Below, piece by piece: positions 8,243 to 18,361 of a DNA stretch of 56,636 nt. How positions within the stretch are numbered: the stretch's first letter is position 1; every line of letters begins with the position of its first letter. The position numbers and the translations under genes were made by a program. The notes under the pieces are model-generated. The model saw nothing but the letters and a program-made list of their open reading frames with translations. It was not told where the DNA came from and ran no database searches. This stretch comes from JBHHYN01 sp046757565 (GTDB taxonomy: Bacteria > Pseudomonadota > Gammaproteobacteria > Eutrophobiales > Eutrophobiaceae): assembly GCA_046757565.1 (NCBI GenBank), contig JBHHYN010000006.1, forward strand, positions 1-56,636, given 5' to 3'.

Positions 8243-9574
8243 ATGAACGCCATGCAAATATCGGTACAGACAACGGGCGCTCTTGAAAGGAGTATGCGGG
8301 TAGAGGTGCCGGAAGAGCAGATCGCGAACAAAGTCGAGGCTCGTCTCAAGTCCCTGTCACGCACCACCCGGATCAAGGGATTCCGGCCGGGGAAGGTGCC
8401 ATTCAAGCTGATACAGCAACGTTTCGGGGGGAAGGCAAGACAGGAGGTTATTGGCGAAGTACTCCAGTCAAGCTTCCATGACGCCATTAGTCAGGAGAAT
8501 CTACGCCCGGCAGGCACCCCACAAATTGGATCGCTGGATGCGGAGCAAGGGCAGGGGCTTGTCTATACAGCAAAATTCGAGGTAATGCCGGAACTTGAGC
8601 TTGCTGCTGTTGAGGAGTTGGAAATCGAGAAACCGTATTGTGAGATCAGCGATGCAGATATTGACAACATGGTTGAGGAACTGCGCAGCCAGAACCGTAT
8701 CCTGGAGGAGGTTGAGCGGCCGGCAAAAAACGATGATATCGTTGATATCGATTTTAATGGCACGATTAATGGGGAAACATTTGCAGGAGGCGATGCAACA
8801 AATTTCAAGGTCGAATTGGGTTCACAGCAGCTTCTGGACGGGTTTGAACAGGGTTTGCACGGCAAGAAAAGCGGCGATAAGGTGACCTTGGACCTGGTCT
8901 TTCCAGACGACTACCAGAACCGGGAATTGGCGGGGAAACCGGTGCGATTCCAGGTAACAGTCAACCGCATCCACGAAGCGCGTCTGCCGGAGCTTGATGA
9001 CGAGTTTTTTATGAAATTTGGCATCAAGGCAGGCGGCGAGGCGGCATTTAGAAAACAAATTCAAGAACATATGCAGCGCGAAGCCGATCAGGCTGTAAAA
9101 AACCGGTTTCGAGACTCGGTGATGAATACGTTGTATGAGGCGAATAAGGTGGAGTTGCCTAACATATTGGTTGAGCAGGAAAAACAGCGGATTCAACAAC
9201 AATTCGAAGCGGATCTAAAGGCGCGGGGTATTAAAGTCGATGAAGAGACCAGGGCCATTGATGAGTCTGTGTTTGAGGAACAGGCAAAGAGACGGGTTGC
9301 CCTTCAGCTTATTGTTGTCGAGCTTGTAAGTGCTAATGGTCTACAGGTGGATGCGGCGAAAGTCCGGGCCACTATTGAACAATATGCCGGGAGTTATGAA
9401 GATCCAGCGGCTATTATCAACTGGTATTACGCAGACAAGAATCGGCTTGCCGGGGTTGAGGCCAGGGTACTGGAGAATGAGGTTGTCGAGTGGATCGCCG
9501 AAAGGGCAAAGTTAACAGAAATGAACATGACGTTTGACGAGTGTATGAATAAAAGGCAGACTAATTCCGTATAA
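8243..9574 (+). CDS. tig: trigger factor
   Basis: Ribosome-bound chaperone and peptidyl-prolyl isomerase that meets nascent chains. The 443-residue product has the N-terminal ribosome-binding domain with a signature close to GFRPGKVP (here IKGFRPGKVPFKLIQQ), an FKBP domain (about 160-245, with DIDFNGTINGE), and the C-terminal chaperone domain. The start could be ATG 8243 or ATG 8252 (MQISVQTTG), the latter matching the usual family start. First gene of the tig-clpP-clpX-lon block, 14 bases before clpP. Confidence 0.97.
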   Translation: MNAMQISVQTTGALERSMRVEVPEEQIANKVEARLKSLSRTTRIKGFRPGKVPFKLIQQRFGGKARQEVIGEVLQSSFHDAISQENLRPAGTPQIGSLDAEQGQGLVYTAKFEVMPELELAAVEELEIEKPYCEISDADIDNMVEELRSQNRILEEVERPAKNDDIVDIDFNGTINGETFAGGDATNFKVELGSQQLLDGFEQGLHGKKSGDKVTLDLVFPDDYQNRELAGKPVRFQVTVNRIHEARLPELDDEFFMKFGIKAGGEAAFRKQIQEHMQREADQAVKNRFRDSVMNTLYEANKVELPNILVEQEKQRIQQQFEADLKARGIKVDEETRAIDESVFEEQAKRRVALQLIVVELVSANGLQVDAAKVRATIEQYAGSYEDPAAIINWYYADKNRLAGVEARVLENEVVEWIAERAKLTEMNMTFDECMNKRQTNSV

Positions 9575-9587
9575 ACCGGTAATTATT

Positions 9588-10298
9588 GTGGTGTCCGATA
9601 TTATCGTCAGCAAGACAATGAAAAACGAAGAAATAAAATCTTTGAACCTGGTGCCCATGGTAGTCGAACAGACCTCCAGAGGGGAGCGTGCCTATGACAT
9701 CTATTCCAGGCTATTGAAAGAGCGGGTCGTGTTTATGATTGGTCCGGTTGAAGATAACGTTGCCAATCTTATTATCGCCCAGTTGCTCTATCTGGAGTCG
9801 GAGAATCCGGATAAGGATATCCATCTGTATATCAATTCGCCGGGAGGGTCGGTTTCCGCCGGGTTAGCGATCTATGACACCATCCAGTTCGTCAAGCCGG
9901 ACGTGAGCACCATGTGTGTGGGACAGGCCGCCAGTATGGGCGCCTTGTTGCTGGCCGGTGGCGCAAAGGGCAAGCGTTACTGTCTGCCACACTCACGGGT
10001 CTTAATCCATCAACCATTGGGTGGTTTTCAGGGACAGGCCACTGATGTTGATATTCACGCCCGGGAAATTCTCAATGCACGTGCGCGCCTGAACAGGATC
10101 CTGGTCAAACACACCGGACAAAGCGAGGAAAAAATTAAACAGGATACGGACAGGGATTACTTTTTAAGTTCCGAAGAGGCCAGGGAATACGGTCTCATCG
10201 ATGAGGTACTGGTTGACCGCCATTCATTAACCAGCAAGGAAGGGATCAAACAGGGAGACAAGCAGGAAGAAGCGTCAACAACAACGGTTGATGAGTAA
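9588..10298 (+). CDS. clpP: ATP-dependent Clp protease proteolytic subunit
   Basis: Serine protease that forms the two-ring chamber fed by ClpX. The catalytic triad is visible: Ser116 in GQAASMGA, His141 in VLIHQPLGG and Asp190 in DTDRDYF. The 236 residues exceed the usual 200-207: there are extra residues at the N-terminus and a C-terminal tail of about 25 residues, polar and acidic. The GTG at 9588 has no clear ribosome site; ATG 9618 would give a normal N-terminus and may be the true start. Confidence 0.96.
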   Translation: MVSDIIVSKTMKNEEIKSLNLVPMVVEQTSRGERAYDIYSRLLKERVVFMIGPVEDNVANLIIAQLLYLESENPDKDIHLYINSPGGSVSAGLAIYDTIQFVKPDVSTMCVGQAASMGALLLAGGAKGKRYCLPHSRVLIHQPLGGFQGQATDVDIHAREILNARARLNRILVKHTGQSEEKIKQDTDRDYFLSSEEAREYGLIDEVLVDRHSLTSKEGIKQGDKQEEASTTTVDE

Positions 10299-10331
10299 GC
10301 GTACTATCAACAACAGTAACCGAGGTGCAGC

Positions 10332-11612
10332 ATGAGTGACAACAAACAGGGCAAGAGTAGTGACGGTGATCGACTCCTGTATTGCTCGTTTTGTGGCAAG
10401 AGTCAGCATGAAGTACGCAAACTGATTGCGGGTCCCTCGGTATTTATTTGCGACGAATGCGTTGAACTCTGCAACGATATTATTCGTGAGGAGATTCAGG
10501 ACAGCTCTGTGGTGGGTGATGGCAGCAGCCTGCCGAACCCGCATGAGATCAAGAAAATCCTTGATGAATACGTCATCAGTCAGGAGTTGGCCAAGAAGAT
10601 CCTGTCTGTTGCCGTCTACAATCACTACAAGCGGCTTGAAACGGGCATCAAGAAGTCCGATGTGGAACTGGCCAAAAGCAATGTGTTGCTGATTGGCCCT
10701 ACCGGATGTGGCAAGACACTGCTGGCGGAAACCCTGGCGAGGTTGTTGAATGTCCCGTTTACTATCGCTGACGCCACGACACTGACGGAAGCGGGTTATG
10801 TGGGCGAGGATGTCGAAAATATTATCCAGAAGCTGTTGCAGAAATGCGATTATGATGTTGAGAAGGCCCAGACCGGTATCGTCTATATTGACGAAATAGA
10901 CAAGATCTCTCGCAAATCCGATAATCCATCTATTACCCGCGATGTGTCTGGCGAGGGAGTGCAGCAGGCCCTGCTGAAGCTTATCGAAGGAACCGTTGCC
11001 TCCGTGCCTCCGCAAGGTGGTCGCAAGCATCCACAACAGGAGTTCCTGCAAGTGAATACCGCAAATATCCTGTTTGTTTGCGGCGGGGCCTTTTCAGGCC
11101 TGGACAAGATTATCCGTGAACGCTCCGAAAAGGGTGGCATTGGTTTTGCGGCAGAAGTGAACAGCAAGGATGATAAAAAGAGCATCAGTGAGTTGTTGCA
11201 GAGCGTGGAGCCGGAAGATCTGATCAAGTATGGTCTTATCCCGGAGTTTGTCGGACGCTTGCCGGTCGCAGCGGCACTGGACGAACTCAACGAGGAGCAG
11301 CTGGTACAGATCCTGCTGGAACCCAAGAATGCCATCACCAAACAATATACCCGTTTGTTTGAAATGGAGGGATGTCAGATTGAATTCCGGGAGGAGGCAT
11401 TACGCCAGGTCGCCCGGAAATCGATGGATCGAAAGACTGGGGCGCGCGGCTTGCGTTCTATACTGGAAAATGTTTTGCTGGATACGATGTATGACCTGCC
11501 ATCTATGGGAAATGTCACCAAAGTCGTTATCGACGAAGCTGTCATCAATGGTGATTCCAAACCGCTGGTGATCTACGAAGGCGCCGAGATGTCCAGGGTG
11601 GCATCAGACTAA
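10332..11612 (+). CDS. clpX: Clp protease ATPase subunit ClpX
   Basis: AAA+ unfoldase that recognises tagged substrates and threads them into ClpP. The 426 residues contain the N-terminal zinc domain (Cys18, Cys21, Cys40, Cys43), Walker A GPTGCGKT at 122-129, Walker B VYIDEIDK, and the RKHPQQEF segment typical of ClpX. It begins 33 bases after clpP, preceded by CCGAGGTG, and is probably cotranscribed with it. Confidence 0.98.
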   Translation: MSDNKQGKSSDGDRLLYCSFCGKSQHEVRKLIAGPSVFICDECVELCNDIIREEIQDSSVVGDGSSLPNPHEIKKILDEYVISQELAKKILSVAVYNHYKRLETGIKKSDVELAKSNVLLIGPTGCGKTLLAETLARLLNVPFTIADATTLTEAGYVGEDVENIIQKLLQKCDYDVEKAQTGIVYIDEIDKISRKSDNPSITRDVSGEGVQQALLKLIEGTVASVPPQGGRKHPQQEFLQVNTANILFVCGGAFSGLDKIIRERSEKGGIGFAAEVNSKDDKKSISELLQSVEPEDLIKYGLIPEFVGRLPVAAALDELNEEQLVQILLEPKNAITKQYTRLFEMEGCQIEFREEALRQVARKSMDRKTGARGLRSILENVLLDTMYDLPSMGNVTKVVIDEAVINGDSKPLVIYEGAEMSRVASD

Positions 11613-11659
11613 ACAAGCCCTTTTGACTGATTTCAGGCGTCAAATAAAATGAGGAGGTG

Positions 11660-11688
11660 CTTGAAACAGATATACACCGACACCATAT
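11660..11688 (+). promoter_or_regulatory. likely sigma-32 (heat shock) promoter of lon
   Basis: CTTGAAA at 11660-11666 is an exact heat-shock -35 box. After 14 bases comes CACCATAT at 11681-11688, one mismatch from the CCCCATNT -10 consensus. The lon ATG is about 36 bases downstream. Control of lon by sigma-32 is well established in gammaproteobacteria. Confidence 0.75.
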
Positions 11689-11724
11689 GGAATACATGAC
11701 TATAGTCATCAATCGGTATTTGCT

Positions 11725-14145
11725 ATGCAAGTAACCACTGAAAATCCGGATACGGTCTATCCCGTCCTGCCGTTACGGGACGTAGTAGTCTATCCACATA
11801 TGGTGATCCCCCTTTTCGTCGGTCGTGAGAAATCCATCCTGGCCCTGGATAAATCCATGGGCAGCAATAAGCAGATACTTCTGGTAGCCCAGAAGAGTGC
11901 TGCGGAAGATGAGCCACAGGTTGACGGCATTTACAGCGTCGGCAGTCTGTCGAATATCCTGCAGTTACTGAAGCTGCCAGACGGGACCATCAAGGTCCTG
12001 GTGGAAGGGACCAAGCGCGCCAGGATACTTGAGTTTATTGAAGCGGATTCGATGTTCTCAGCGACCGCCGAACTGCTGGAACCTACTTACCACGACGAAA
12101 GAGAACTCGATATCCTCAGCCGCTCCGCTGTGAGCCAGTTTGAGCGGTATGTCAAACTAAACAAGAAGGTCCCACCGGAAATTTTATCTTCACTCTCCGG
12201 CATCGATGATAGCAGTCGGCTTGCTGACACGATTGCGGCCCACATGTCAGTCAAGATTGAGGAGAAACAGAATATCCTTGAGTATGTGGATATCCAGAAA
12301 CGCCTTGAATACCTGATCTCCCTGATGGAGTCGGAAATCGACCTGTTGCAAGTGGAAAAACGCATTCGTGGCCGGGTCAAGTCACAAATGGAAAAGAGCC
12401 AGCGGGAGTACTATCTGAATGAGCAGATGAAGGCCATACAGAAGGAACTGGGGGAAATGGATGATGTCCCCAATGAGATAGAGGATCTCGCCGGCAAGAT
12501 TGAGAAATCAGGCATGCCGAAGGAAGCCAGGGAAAAGGCGACCTCAGAGTTGAACAAGCTGAAAATGATGTCACCCATGTCCGCCGAGGCGACGGTAGTG
12601 CGGAATTATGTCGACTGGCTGGTCAGCGTACCCTGGAAAAAACGCAGCAGGATCTCGCGTGATATAACCAAGGCCGAGCAAATACTGGAAGCAGACCATT
12701 ATGGCCTCGAAAAGGTCAAGGAGCGGATCCTGGAGTACCTGGCGGTACAGCAGCGGGTGAAAAAACTCAAAGGCCCTATCCTGTGTCTGGTTGGACCACC
12801 GGGTGTCGGCAAAACATCGCTGGGGCGTTCCATCGCCCGTTCCACCAATCGGAAATTTATACGTATGTCGTTAGGCGGTATCCGGGATGAAGCTGAAATT
12901 CGCGGTCACCGCAGGACCTATATCGGCTCGTTACCGGGGAAGATCATCCAGAGCATGTCCAAAGTGGGGAGCAAGAACCCGCTACTGCTCCTGGATGAAG
13001 TGGACAAGATGGCCATGGACTTTCGCGGAGACCCGGCCTCGGCTTTGCTGGAAGTCCTCGATCCGGAACAGAATCACACTTTTAATGACCACTATCTCGA
13101 GGTCGATTATGACCTCTCGGAAGTCATGTTCGTGACTACAGCAAACAGTCTTAATATACCACCGGCGTTGCTGGATCGCATGGAGGTGATCCGGATATCC
13201 GGTTATACGGAAGACGAAAAAGTCAATATTGCGACAAAATACCTGATTCCAAAACAGCTGGAAAGACATGGCTTGAAACGGAAGGAGATCTCTCTGGGTG
13301 AAGCCACTATCCGTGACATTATCCGTTACTACAGCCGTGAAGCCGGTGTCCGGAACCTGGAACGTGAAATCGCCAACATCTGCCGTAAGGTCGTTAAGAA
13401 GATACTGCTGAAACCCGATACAAAACGCATGATTGTCACCCCGCGACGGCTGGAAGGGCTGCTGGGGGTGAAACGCTACCGTTTCGGACGGGCGGAAGAA
13501 GAGGACCGTGTCGGTCAGGTTACCGGGCTGGCCTGGACGGAAGTGGGCGGTGAATTACTGACCATTGAAGCGGAGATGCTCCCCGGCAAGGGCAAGGTGA
13601 CACGGACAGGCCAACTGGGAGATGTGATGAAGGAATCCATTGAAGCGGCGATGACAGTGGTCAGGAGCCGTAGTGAGGTGCTTAACATCGAACCCGATTT
13701 TTATAAAGAGCACGATTTCCATATCCACGTACCGGAGGGGGCGACGCCGAAAGATGGCCCCAGCGCCGGGGTTGCCATGTGTACCGCCATGGTCTCAGCC
13801 TTGACAGCCATTCCCGTGCACTCCAATGTGGCCATGACCGGAGAGATCACCCTGCGCGGTGAAGTGCTTCCGATAGGCGGTTTAAAGGAAAAGCTGCTGG
13901 CTGCCTTGCGTGGGGGCATCGATACGGTCCTGATTCCCTGGGAAAATGAACGGGAGCTGGTCGAGATACCGAAAAACATCAAACAAAATCTGGACATTCG
14001 CCCGGTGCGCTGGATCGATGAAGTGTTGGAAGTCGCGCTGCAAAGGATGCCAAACCCGAAACCCAAAACCGGCGAAGCGGCTGAAATTGTCAACAAAGAT
14101 GATGCCTCTCCGGACAAGGAAAGGGAGGCCATCCGCCCGCATTAG
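11725..14145 (+). CDS. lon: Lon ATP-dependent protease
   Basis: Homohexameric AAA+ serine protease degrading damaged and regulatory proteins. The 806 residues show the substrate-binding LAN domain (from YPVLPLRDVVVYPHM), Walker A GPPGVGKT near 357, and the protease domain with catalytic Ser680 in DGPSAGVAM and Lys723 in the GLKEKLLAA segment. The 112-base gap after clpX holds a heat-shock-type promoter. The hydrophilic tail after residue 780 is ordinary for the family. Confidence 0.98.
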   Translation: MQVTTENPDTVYPVLPLRDVVVYPHMVIPLFVGREKSILALDKSMGSNKQILLVAQKSAAEDEPQVDGIYSVGSLSNILQLLKLPDGTIKVLVEGTKRARILEFIEADSMFSATAELLEPTYHDERELDILSRSAVSQFERYVKLNKKVPPEILSSLSGIDDSSRLADTIAAHMSVKIEEKQNILEYVDIQKRLEYLISLMESEIDLLQVEKRIRGRVKSQMEKSQREYYLNEQMKAIQKELGEMDDVPNEIEDLAGKIEKSGMPKEAREKATSELNKLKMMSPMSAEATVVRNYVDWLVSVPWKKRSRISRDITKAEQILEADHYGLEKVKERILEYLAVQQRVKKLKGPILCLVGPPGVGKTSLGRSIARSTNRKFIRMSLGGIRDEAEIRGHRRTYIGSLPGKIIQSMSKVGSKNPLLLLDEVDKMAMDFRGDPASALLEVLDPEQNHTFNDHYLEVDYDLSEVMFVTTANSLNIPPALLDRMEVIRISGYTEDEKVNIATKYLIPKQLERHGLKRKEISLGEATIRDIIRYYSREAGVRNLEREIANICRKVVKKILLKPDTKRMIVTPRRLEGLLGVKRYRFGRAEEEDRVGQVTGLAWTEVGGELLTIEAEMLPGKGKVTRTGQLGDVMKESIEAAMTVVRSRSEVLNIEPDFYKEHDFHIHVPEGATPKDGPSAGVAMCTAMVSALTAIPVHSNVAMTGEITLRGEVLPIGGLKEKLLAALRGGIDTVLIPWENERELVEIPKNIKQNLDIRPVRWIDEVLEVALQRMPNPKPKTGEAAEIVNKDDASPDKEREAIRPH

Positions 14146-14197
14146 TGGTTTTTTCAGGCGTATTTCTCTATTTTGTGAAAAATTACCCGGCTTCACC

Positions 14198-14226
14198 TTG
14201 ACGGCAATCTGAGTGCTTGATATAAA
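14198..14226 (+). promoter_or_regulatory. sigma-70 promoter of hupB
   Basis: TTGACG at 14198-14203 and TATAAA at 14221-14226, separated by exactly 17 bases, form a near-consensus promoter about 100 bases upstream of the HU start. Confidence 0.75.
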
Positions 14227-14327
14227 GCATCGACTGGTGTTGTCCGGCCAAATCGGGATTTCACATATCTTTTTTTACACACTGCAATTCTTTAACTTGG
14301 GGAACCAGGGTAAGGGGAATAACTATC

Positions 14328-14600
14328 ATGAATAAAGCTGAATTGATCGAAGCGGTTGCAGATTCTGCTGATGTATCGAAGGCTTCTGCAGGCCGCGCAG
14401 TAGATAGCACACTTGCTGCCATTACAAAGGCATTAAAAAAAGGTGATTCTGTTACATTAGTAGGGTTTGGAACTTTCTCTGTCCGTAAGCGTGCCGCCAG
14501 GAATGGCCGTAACCCGCGGACCGGAGATGTCATCAAAATCAAGGCTTCCAAGGTGCCTGGTTTCAAGGCCGGGAAAGCGCTCAAGGATGCCATAAACTAG
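14328..14600 (+). CDS. hupB: DNA-binding protein HU, beta type
   Basis: A 90-residue nucleoid protein that bends DNA as a dimer. The sequence begins MNKAELIEAVA, contains GFGTFSVRKRAAR and the NPRTGD beta-arm tip, and ends in the usual helix, all at family length. A near-consensus sigma-70 promoter precedes it. The position after lon is conserved in gammaproteobacteria; two tRNA genes follow within about 20 bases and may share its transcript. Confidence 0.98.
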   Translation: MNKAELIEAVADSADVSKASAGRAVDSTLAAITKALKKGDSVTLVGFGTFSVRKRAARNGRNPRTGDVIKIKASKVPGFKAGKALKDAIN

Positions 14601-14616
14601 CACGCCTTTTCAGGGG

Positions 14617-14692
14617 GGGTGCTTAGCTCAGTTGGGAGAGCGTCGCCCTTACAAGGCGAAGGTCGGGGGTTCGACCCCCTCAGCACCCACCA
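14617..14692 (+). tRNA. tRNA-Val (anticodon TAC)
   Basis: A 76-base tRNA. The acceptor GGGTGCT pairs with AGCACCC, followed by A and encoded CCA. The anticodon stem TCGCC/GGCGA encloses CTTACAA. It lies between hupB and tRNA-Asp. Confidence 0.97.
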
Positions 14693-14700
14693 ATACTTCC

Positions 14701-14778
14701 GGAGTGGTAGTTCAGTTGGTTTAGAATACCGGCCTGTCACGCCGGGGGTCGCGGGTTCGAGTCCCGTCCACTCCGCCA
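14701..14778 (+). tRNA. tRNA-Asp (anticodon GTC)
   Basis: A 78-base tRNA. GGAGTGG pairs with CCACTCC, followed by G and encoded CCA. The anticodon stem CCGGC/GCCGG encloses CTGTCAC. Eight bases separate it from tRNA-Val, so the two are surely one transcript. Confidence 0.97.
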
Positions 14779-14861
14779 AATGCAGTTAAGATTCTAAGCG
14801 AGCATGCCGCATGCCTTTACAACTGAAAACAGGGCGCTTATGGCTGTGACCCTCTGTGGCG

Positions 14862-14891
14862 GGGCGTACCCGGTCAGGTACGCCCTTTTTT
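14862..14891 (+). terminator. Rho-independent terminator of the tRNA operon
   Basis: A perfect nine-base-pair stem, GGGCGTACC (14862-14870) and GGTACGCCC (14877-14885), with a six-base loop and six Ts. It lies 21 bases before the ppiD start, so ppiD relies on read-through or a promoter hidden in this spot. Confidence 0.93.
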
Positions 14892-14912
14892 CATTTAAGT
14901 GACGGCATATTA

Positions 14913-16820
14913 ATGTTACACATCGTTCGTAACTGGATTACCGGCTGGCTGGCGATAGTTATCGTCGCCTTGCTCATCATCCCTTTTGCCTTCTGGGGTA
15001 TCAGCTACTATTTCGGCCAGGGAGGGGATGTGAATGCCCTGACGGTGAACGGGACCAAAATCAATCTGCAGCAGTATCAACGTGCCTACCAGACACTCCG
15101 TCAGCAATGGCAGGCTGCGCTGGGTGGCCGTATCCCGGCGGAACAGGAGGCGGCCCTGAAACAACGCACCGTGGACAGCCTTATCGAACGGGAATTGCTC
15201 AAGCAGATCAATGCATCGATAGGTCTGTGGGTCAACAATGTCCAGTTGAAAGAGACCATTAAATCCCTGCAGCCTTTTCAGGGTGAAGACGGTTTTGATA
15301 CGAACCTTTATACCCGGGCCATCTCGCAACTGGGGCTATCACCGGCCGCATTTGAGCAGCAGATGCGCCAGGATATGCTTTCGGAACAGCTGCAAAGCGC
15401 GCTCATAGAGAGCGTTTTTGTTGCCCGGACAGATATTGAACAACTGGCGCAGCTGGAAAATCAGACGCGGAACATAGACTATGCAGTGCTTTCTTCCGAT
15501 GCGTTGAAGGAGAGTATGGTGATAACGGATGACGATATCCATCAATATTACCAGGCGCACACAAATTTCTATATGGAGCCGGAAAAGATCAGGATTGCCT
15601 ATATTGACCTCTCCCTGGACAGGATTGCTGCGGATATTCCTGTACAGGAAGATGAACTGCAGAGCTATTACAACAGCAACCGGGAAAATTATGATGTCGC
15701 TGAACAACGCAAGGTCAAACAGCTGTTTTTCAAGACCGGGAAGGACGCGGCGCAAGAACAAATTAACCGGGGGATGGCGAAGGCGCGGAAACTGGCTGAT
15801 TTGGCCAGATCCGGGACATCTTTTGAAGACATAGCGGAACAGCATGCCGACGATCCCGGTCCTGAATTAGAGATGAGCGAACATGGTTTTATGACTCGGG
15901 GCATCATGGAACCGGAAGTGGATAAGGTCATGTTCAATATGAAGGAGGGAGATATAAGCGATCCGATACAGACCAAAAACGGTATTTACGTACTCAAGCT
16001 TGAGAAGATCACGGGGGGGACTGCGAATACCTTCGAGAACGTGCGCGATCAAGTCGAAAAAGATTATCGTCATAACCGGGCGGAGACCCGCTTCTTTGAT
16101 CTGGCGGATAAACTTGCAACGCTTGCCTATGAACATCCCGATACGCTGGATGTCGCCGCTGAGGAGATTGCTATACAGGTTCAGGAAAGCGGGTTCTTCA
16201 GCCGGCAACAACAGGATGACGCCCTGCTCCAGAATCCCAGGATTATTTCGGCCGCTTTCAGCGATGATGTATTGCTGAACGGGAATAACAGTGAACCCAT
16301 TGAAATCGGGGATAACAGAGTGGTTGTCCTGCGGGTGACGGAACATCTGCCGGAGAAGAAAAAACCACTACAAGAAGTGCGGGAACGCATCATTACAAGG
16401 CTTAAGTACGAACGCGCCAGAAGGGAGAATCAGGACAGGGGCGCTACGATTATCAAGGCATTGCGAAACAATGTTTCCAGGGACGAGGTGGCGGTAAAGT
16501 ATAACTTCGAATGGCAGCATAAAACAGCAGTCAAACGTGATGACGTGCAGGTAAACCGTTCTGTGTTGAGGACGGCTTTCCGACTTGGACGGCCACAGCC
16601 GGGCAAGCCGTTATACGGTGGGAATCTGCTGGGAAGCGGTGATTATGCAGTGGTCATTGTTAACGAGGTTAATGATGCTGAGACCGGAACTTTAAAGGAT
16701 GAAGAATTAGTCACGATACGCGATCAGCTACAGAAACAGTTGGCTGCTGATACATGGACCCGGTTTATGAGGGACCTGAAAGAGCAGGCGGATATTCATG
16801 TTTATTCGAAAAACCTGTAA
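14913..16820 (+). CDS. ppiD: SurA/PpiD-type periplasmic folding factor
   Basis: Inner-membrane-anchored chaperone at the Sec exit site. The 635 residues have one N-terminal membrane segment (about residues 10-33, ending IPFAFWG), a SurA_N-like region, and a parvulin domain around residues 250-365 (VKQLFFKTG onward, with NGIYVLKLEKI at its end). The ATG at 14913 is chosen because the frame upstream runs through the terminator hairpin. The place after HU and the tRNAs is typical of gammaproteobacteria. Confidence 0.93.
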   Translation: MLHIVRNWITGWLAIVIVALLIIPFAFWGISYYFGQGGDVNALTVNGTKINLQQYQRAYQTLRQQWQAALGGRIPAEQEAALKQRTVDSLIERELLKQINASIGLWVNNVQLKETIKSLQPFQGEDGFDTNLYTRAISQLGLSPAAFEQQMRQDMLSEQLQSALIESVFVARTDIEQLAQLENQTRNIDYAVLSSDALKESMVITDDDIHQYYQAHTNFYMEPEKIRIAYIDLSLDRIAADIPVQEDELQSYYNSNRENYDVAEQRKVKQLFFKTGKDAAQEQINRGMAKARKLADLARSGTSFEDIAEQHADDPGPELEMSEHGFMTRGIMEPEVDKVMFNMKEGDISDPIQTKNGIYVLKLEKITGGTANTFENVRDQVEKDYRHNRAETRFFDLADKLATLAYEHPDTLDVAAEEIAIQVQESGFFSRQQQDDALLQNPRIISAAFSDDVLLNGNNSEPIEIGDNRVVVLRVTEHLPEKKKPLQEVRERIITRLKYERARRENQDRGATIIKALRNNVSRDEVAVKYNFEWQHKTAVKRDDVQVNRSVLRTAFRLGRPQPGKPLYGGNLLGSGDYAVVIVNEVNDAETGTLKDEELVTIRDQLQKQLAADTWTRFMRDLKEQADIHVYSKNL

Positions 16821-16873
16821 CACATCTGGTTAAAGATGAACATGGCCGGCTTGCATATTGCCCCGGCGACCCG

Positions 16874-18094
16874 TTAGCGGCCCTGGTCACGAGCAGGTAA
16901 TACACTTTCTATTACTGCAGCACCGACGCTGTCCCCCCAGACATTGACGGTTGTCCGTATCCTGTCCAGGAACCAATCCACCGCCAGTAACAGGCCGATG
17001 CCCTGCAGTGGCAGGCCGACTGCAGAGAGCACGATGATCATCGTGACCAGACCGGCCTGAGGAATCCCGGCTGCGCCAATTGCGGCCAGCGTCGCAGTAA
17101 TAAATATGATTACTTGCTGGGTAAAGCCCATATCGAAGCCATAGGCCTGAGCGATAAACATGACGGCAACGGCCTCATACAGTGCCGTGCCATCCATGTT
17201 TACAGTGGCGCCCAGTGGTAACACGAATTTCACTGCGCGTTTGTCCACACCGGCTTCAATGGCGCACTCCATGGTCAGGGGAAGGGTCGCGGAGGAACTG
17301 GCCGTACCGAATGCCGTGATCAGGGCACGCAGTAAACTTACCAGGTATTCGCGCCCGCGTTTGCTGAACAGGAGCAGGATCGTAAACAGGATAATTGAAT
17401 GAATCATAAGTCCCGAGATAACAGTCAGGATATACCAGGCAATGGAAGCGACCTGTTGCTTGAAAGCCTGTCCGCCTCCGCTGGTTCCGAGTTGAGAAGC
17501 AATTAATGCAAATATGCCGACTGGTGAGAGATACATGATCCAGATCACCAGTTTCATCATGACTTCATTGAGGCCATCGAAGAAACCGATGAGTGTCTTG
17601 GCCTTGTCCCCAATCGTTGTCAATGCAGCGGCAAAGAATAAACAGAAGACGATGACGGCCAGTAACCGGGTATTATCCGAGGCGGCGCCGATCAGATTGG
17701 GGGCGACCAGGGAGCGGATGATCGCGTCGATACCGGTGGGCTTGCTGCTCGCGACCTGGTCAGGAAGAGAATGGCTCAGTTCCGTTATGCCCGTTCCCGG
17801 TTCGAACAGGTTGACGAGGATGAGTCCGATCAGCACTGCGATGGCCGTGGTGCAGGCATAGTAGAGGAGAGTCAATCCGCCAATTTTGCCCAGTTTGCGG
17901 ACATCGCCAATCGAGGTAATACCGCTGATGACAGCAGCCACAATGAGTGGAATGATGGTCATTTTCAATGCATCCAGGAACAGCTGTCCCAGCCAGGCGA
18001 CGGATGACATGGATTTCCCGAAGAACCAGCCGCACAGCATACCGGCGACTGCGCCGATAAATATTGCCAGGAGCAATTTATTAGAATGTTGCAT
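16874..18094 (-). CDS. dicarboxylate/amino acid:cation symporter
   Basis: A 406-residue polytopic protein of the DAACS (GltP/DctA) family. The hairpin serine motif SSSATLPLTME, the NMDGT substrate/cation motif and a GIPQAGLV hairpin are all present. Members import glutamate, aspartate or C4-dicarboxylates with H+ or Na+; the substrate here cannot be told. Convergent with ppiD. The 267 bases between it and fabI hold no recognised feature. Confidence 0.93.
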   Translation of the reverse strand: MQHSNKLLLAIFIGAVAGMLCGWFFGKSMSSVAWLGQLFLDALKMTIIPLIVAAVISGITSIGDVRKLGKIGGLTLLYYACTTAIAVLIGLILVNLFEPGTGITELSHSLPDQVASSKPTGIDAIIRSLVAPNLIGAASDNTRLLAVIVFCLFFAAALTTIGDKAKTLIGFFDGLNEVMMKLVIWIMYLSPVGIFALIASQLGTSGGGQAFKQQVASIAWYILTVISGLMIHSIILFTILLLFSKRGREYLVSLLRALITAFGTASSSATLPLTMECAIEAGVDKRAVKFVLPLGATVNMDGTALYEAVAVMFIAQAYGFDMGFTQQVIIFITATLAAIGAAGIPQAGLVTMIIVLSAVGLPLQGIGLLLAVDWFLDRIRTTVNVWGDSVGAAVIESVLPARDQGR

Positions 18095-18361
18095 CAGGGC
18101 TGAAAGACAAGGAAAGCACGCGACAGATACGGTTGTATGGGCGGAAGTGGGTCATTAAGTTTGAGTTCGCAGCAGCAACCGGGAACATTCGGCTGTCGCA
18201 AGCGCATGGAGTGTAACAGTGGTCGCAGGGAGTAGGGGAACAGTTTCCGAACAGGTTTTCGAACGCAGACCGAACACTTGTCGAGAGGACACGAAGAATA
18301 AAGAGTTCAAGATACAAGACCAGAATAATAATCTCCCTATACTCTGTGACTCAGTGGTGAG

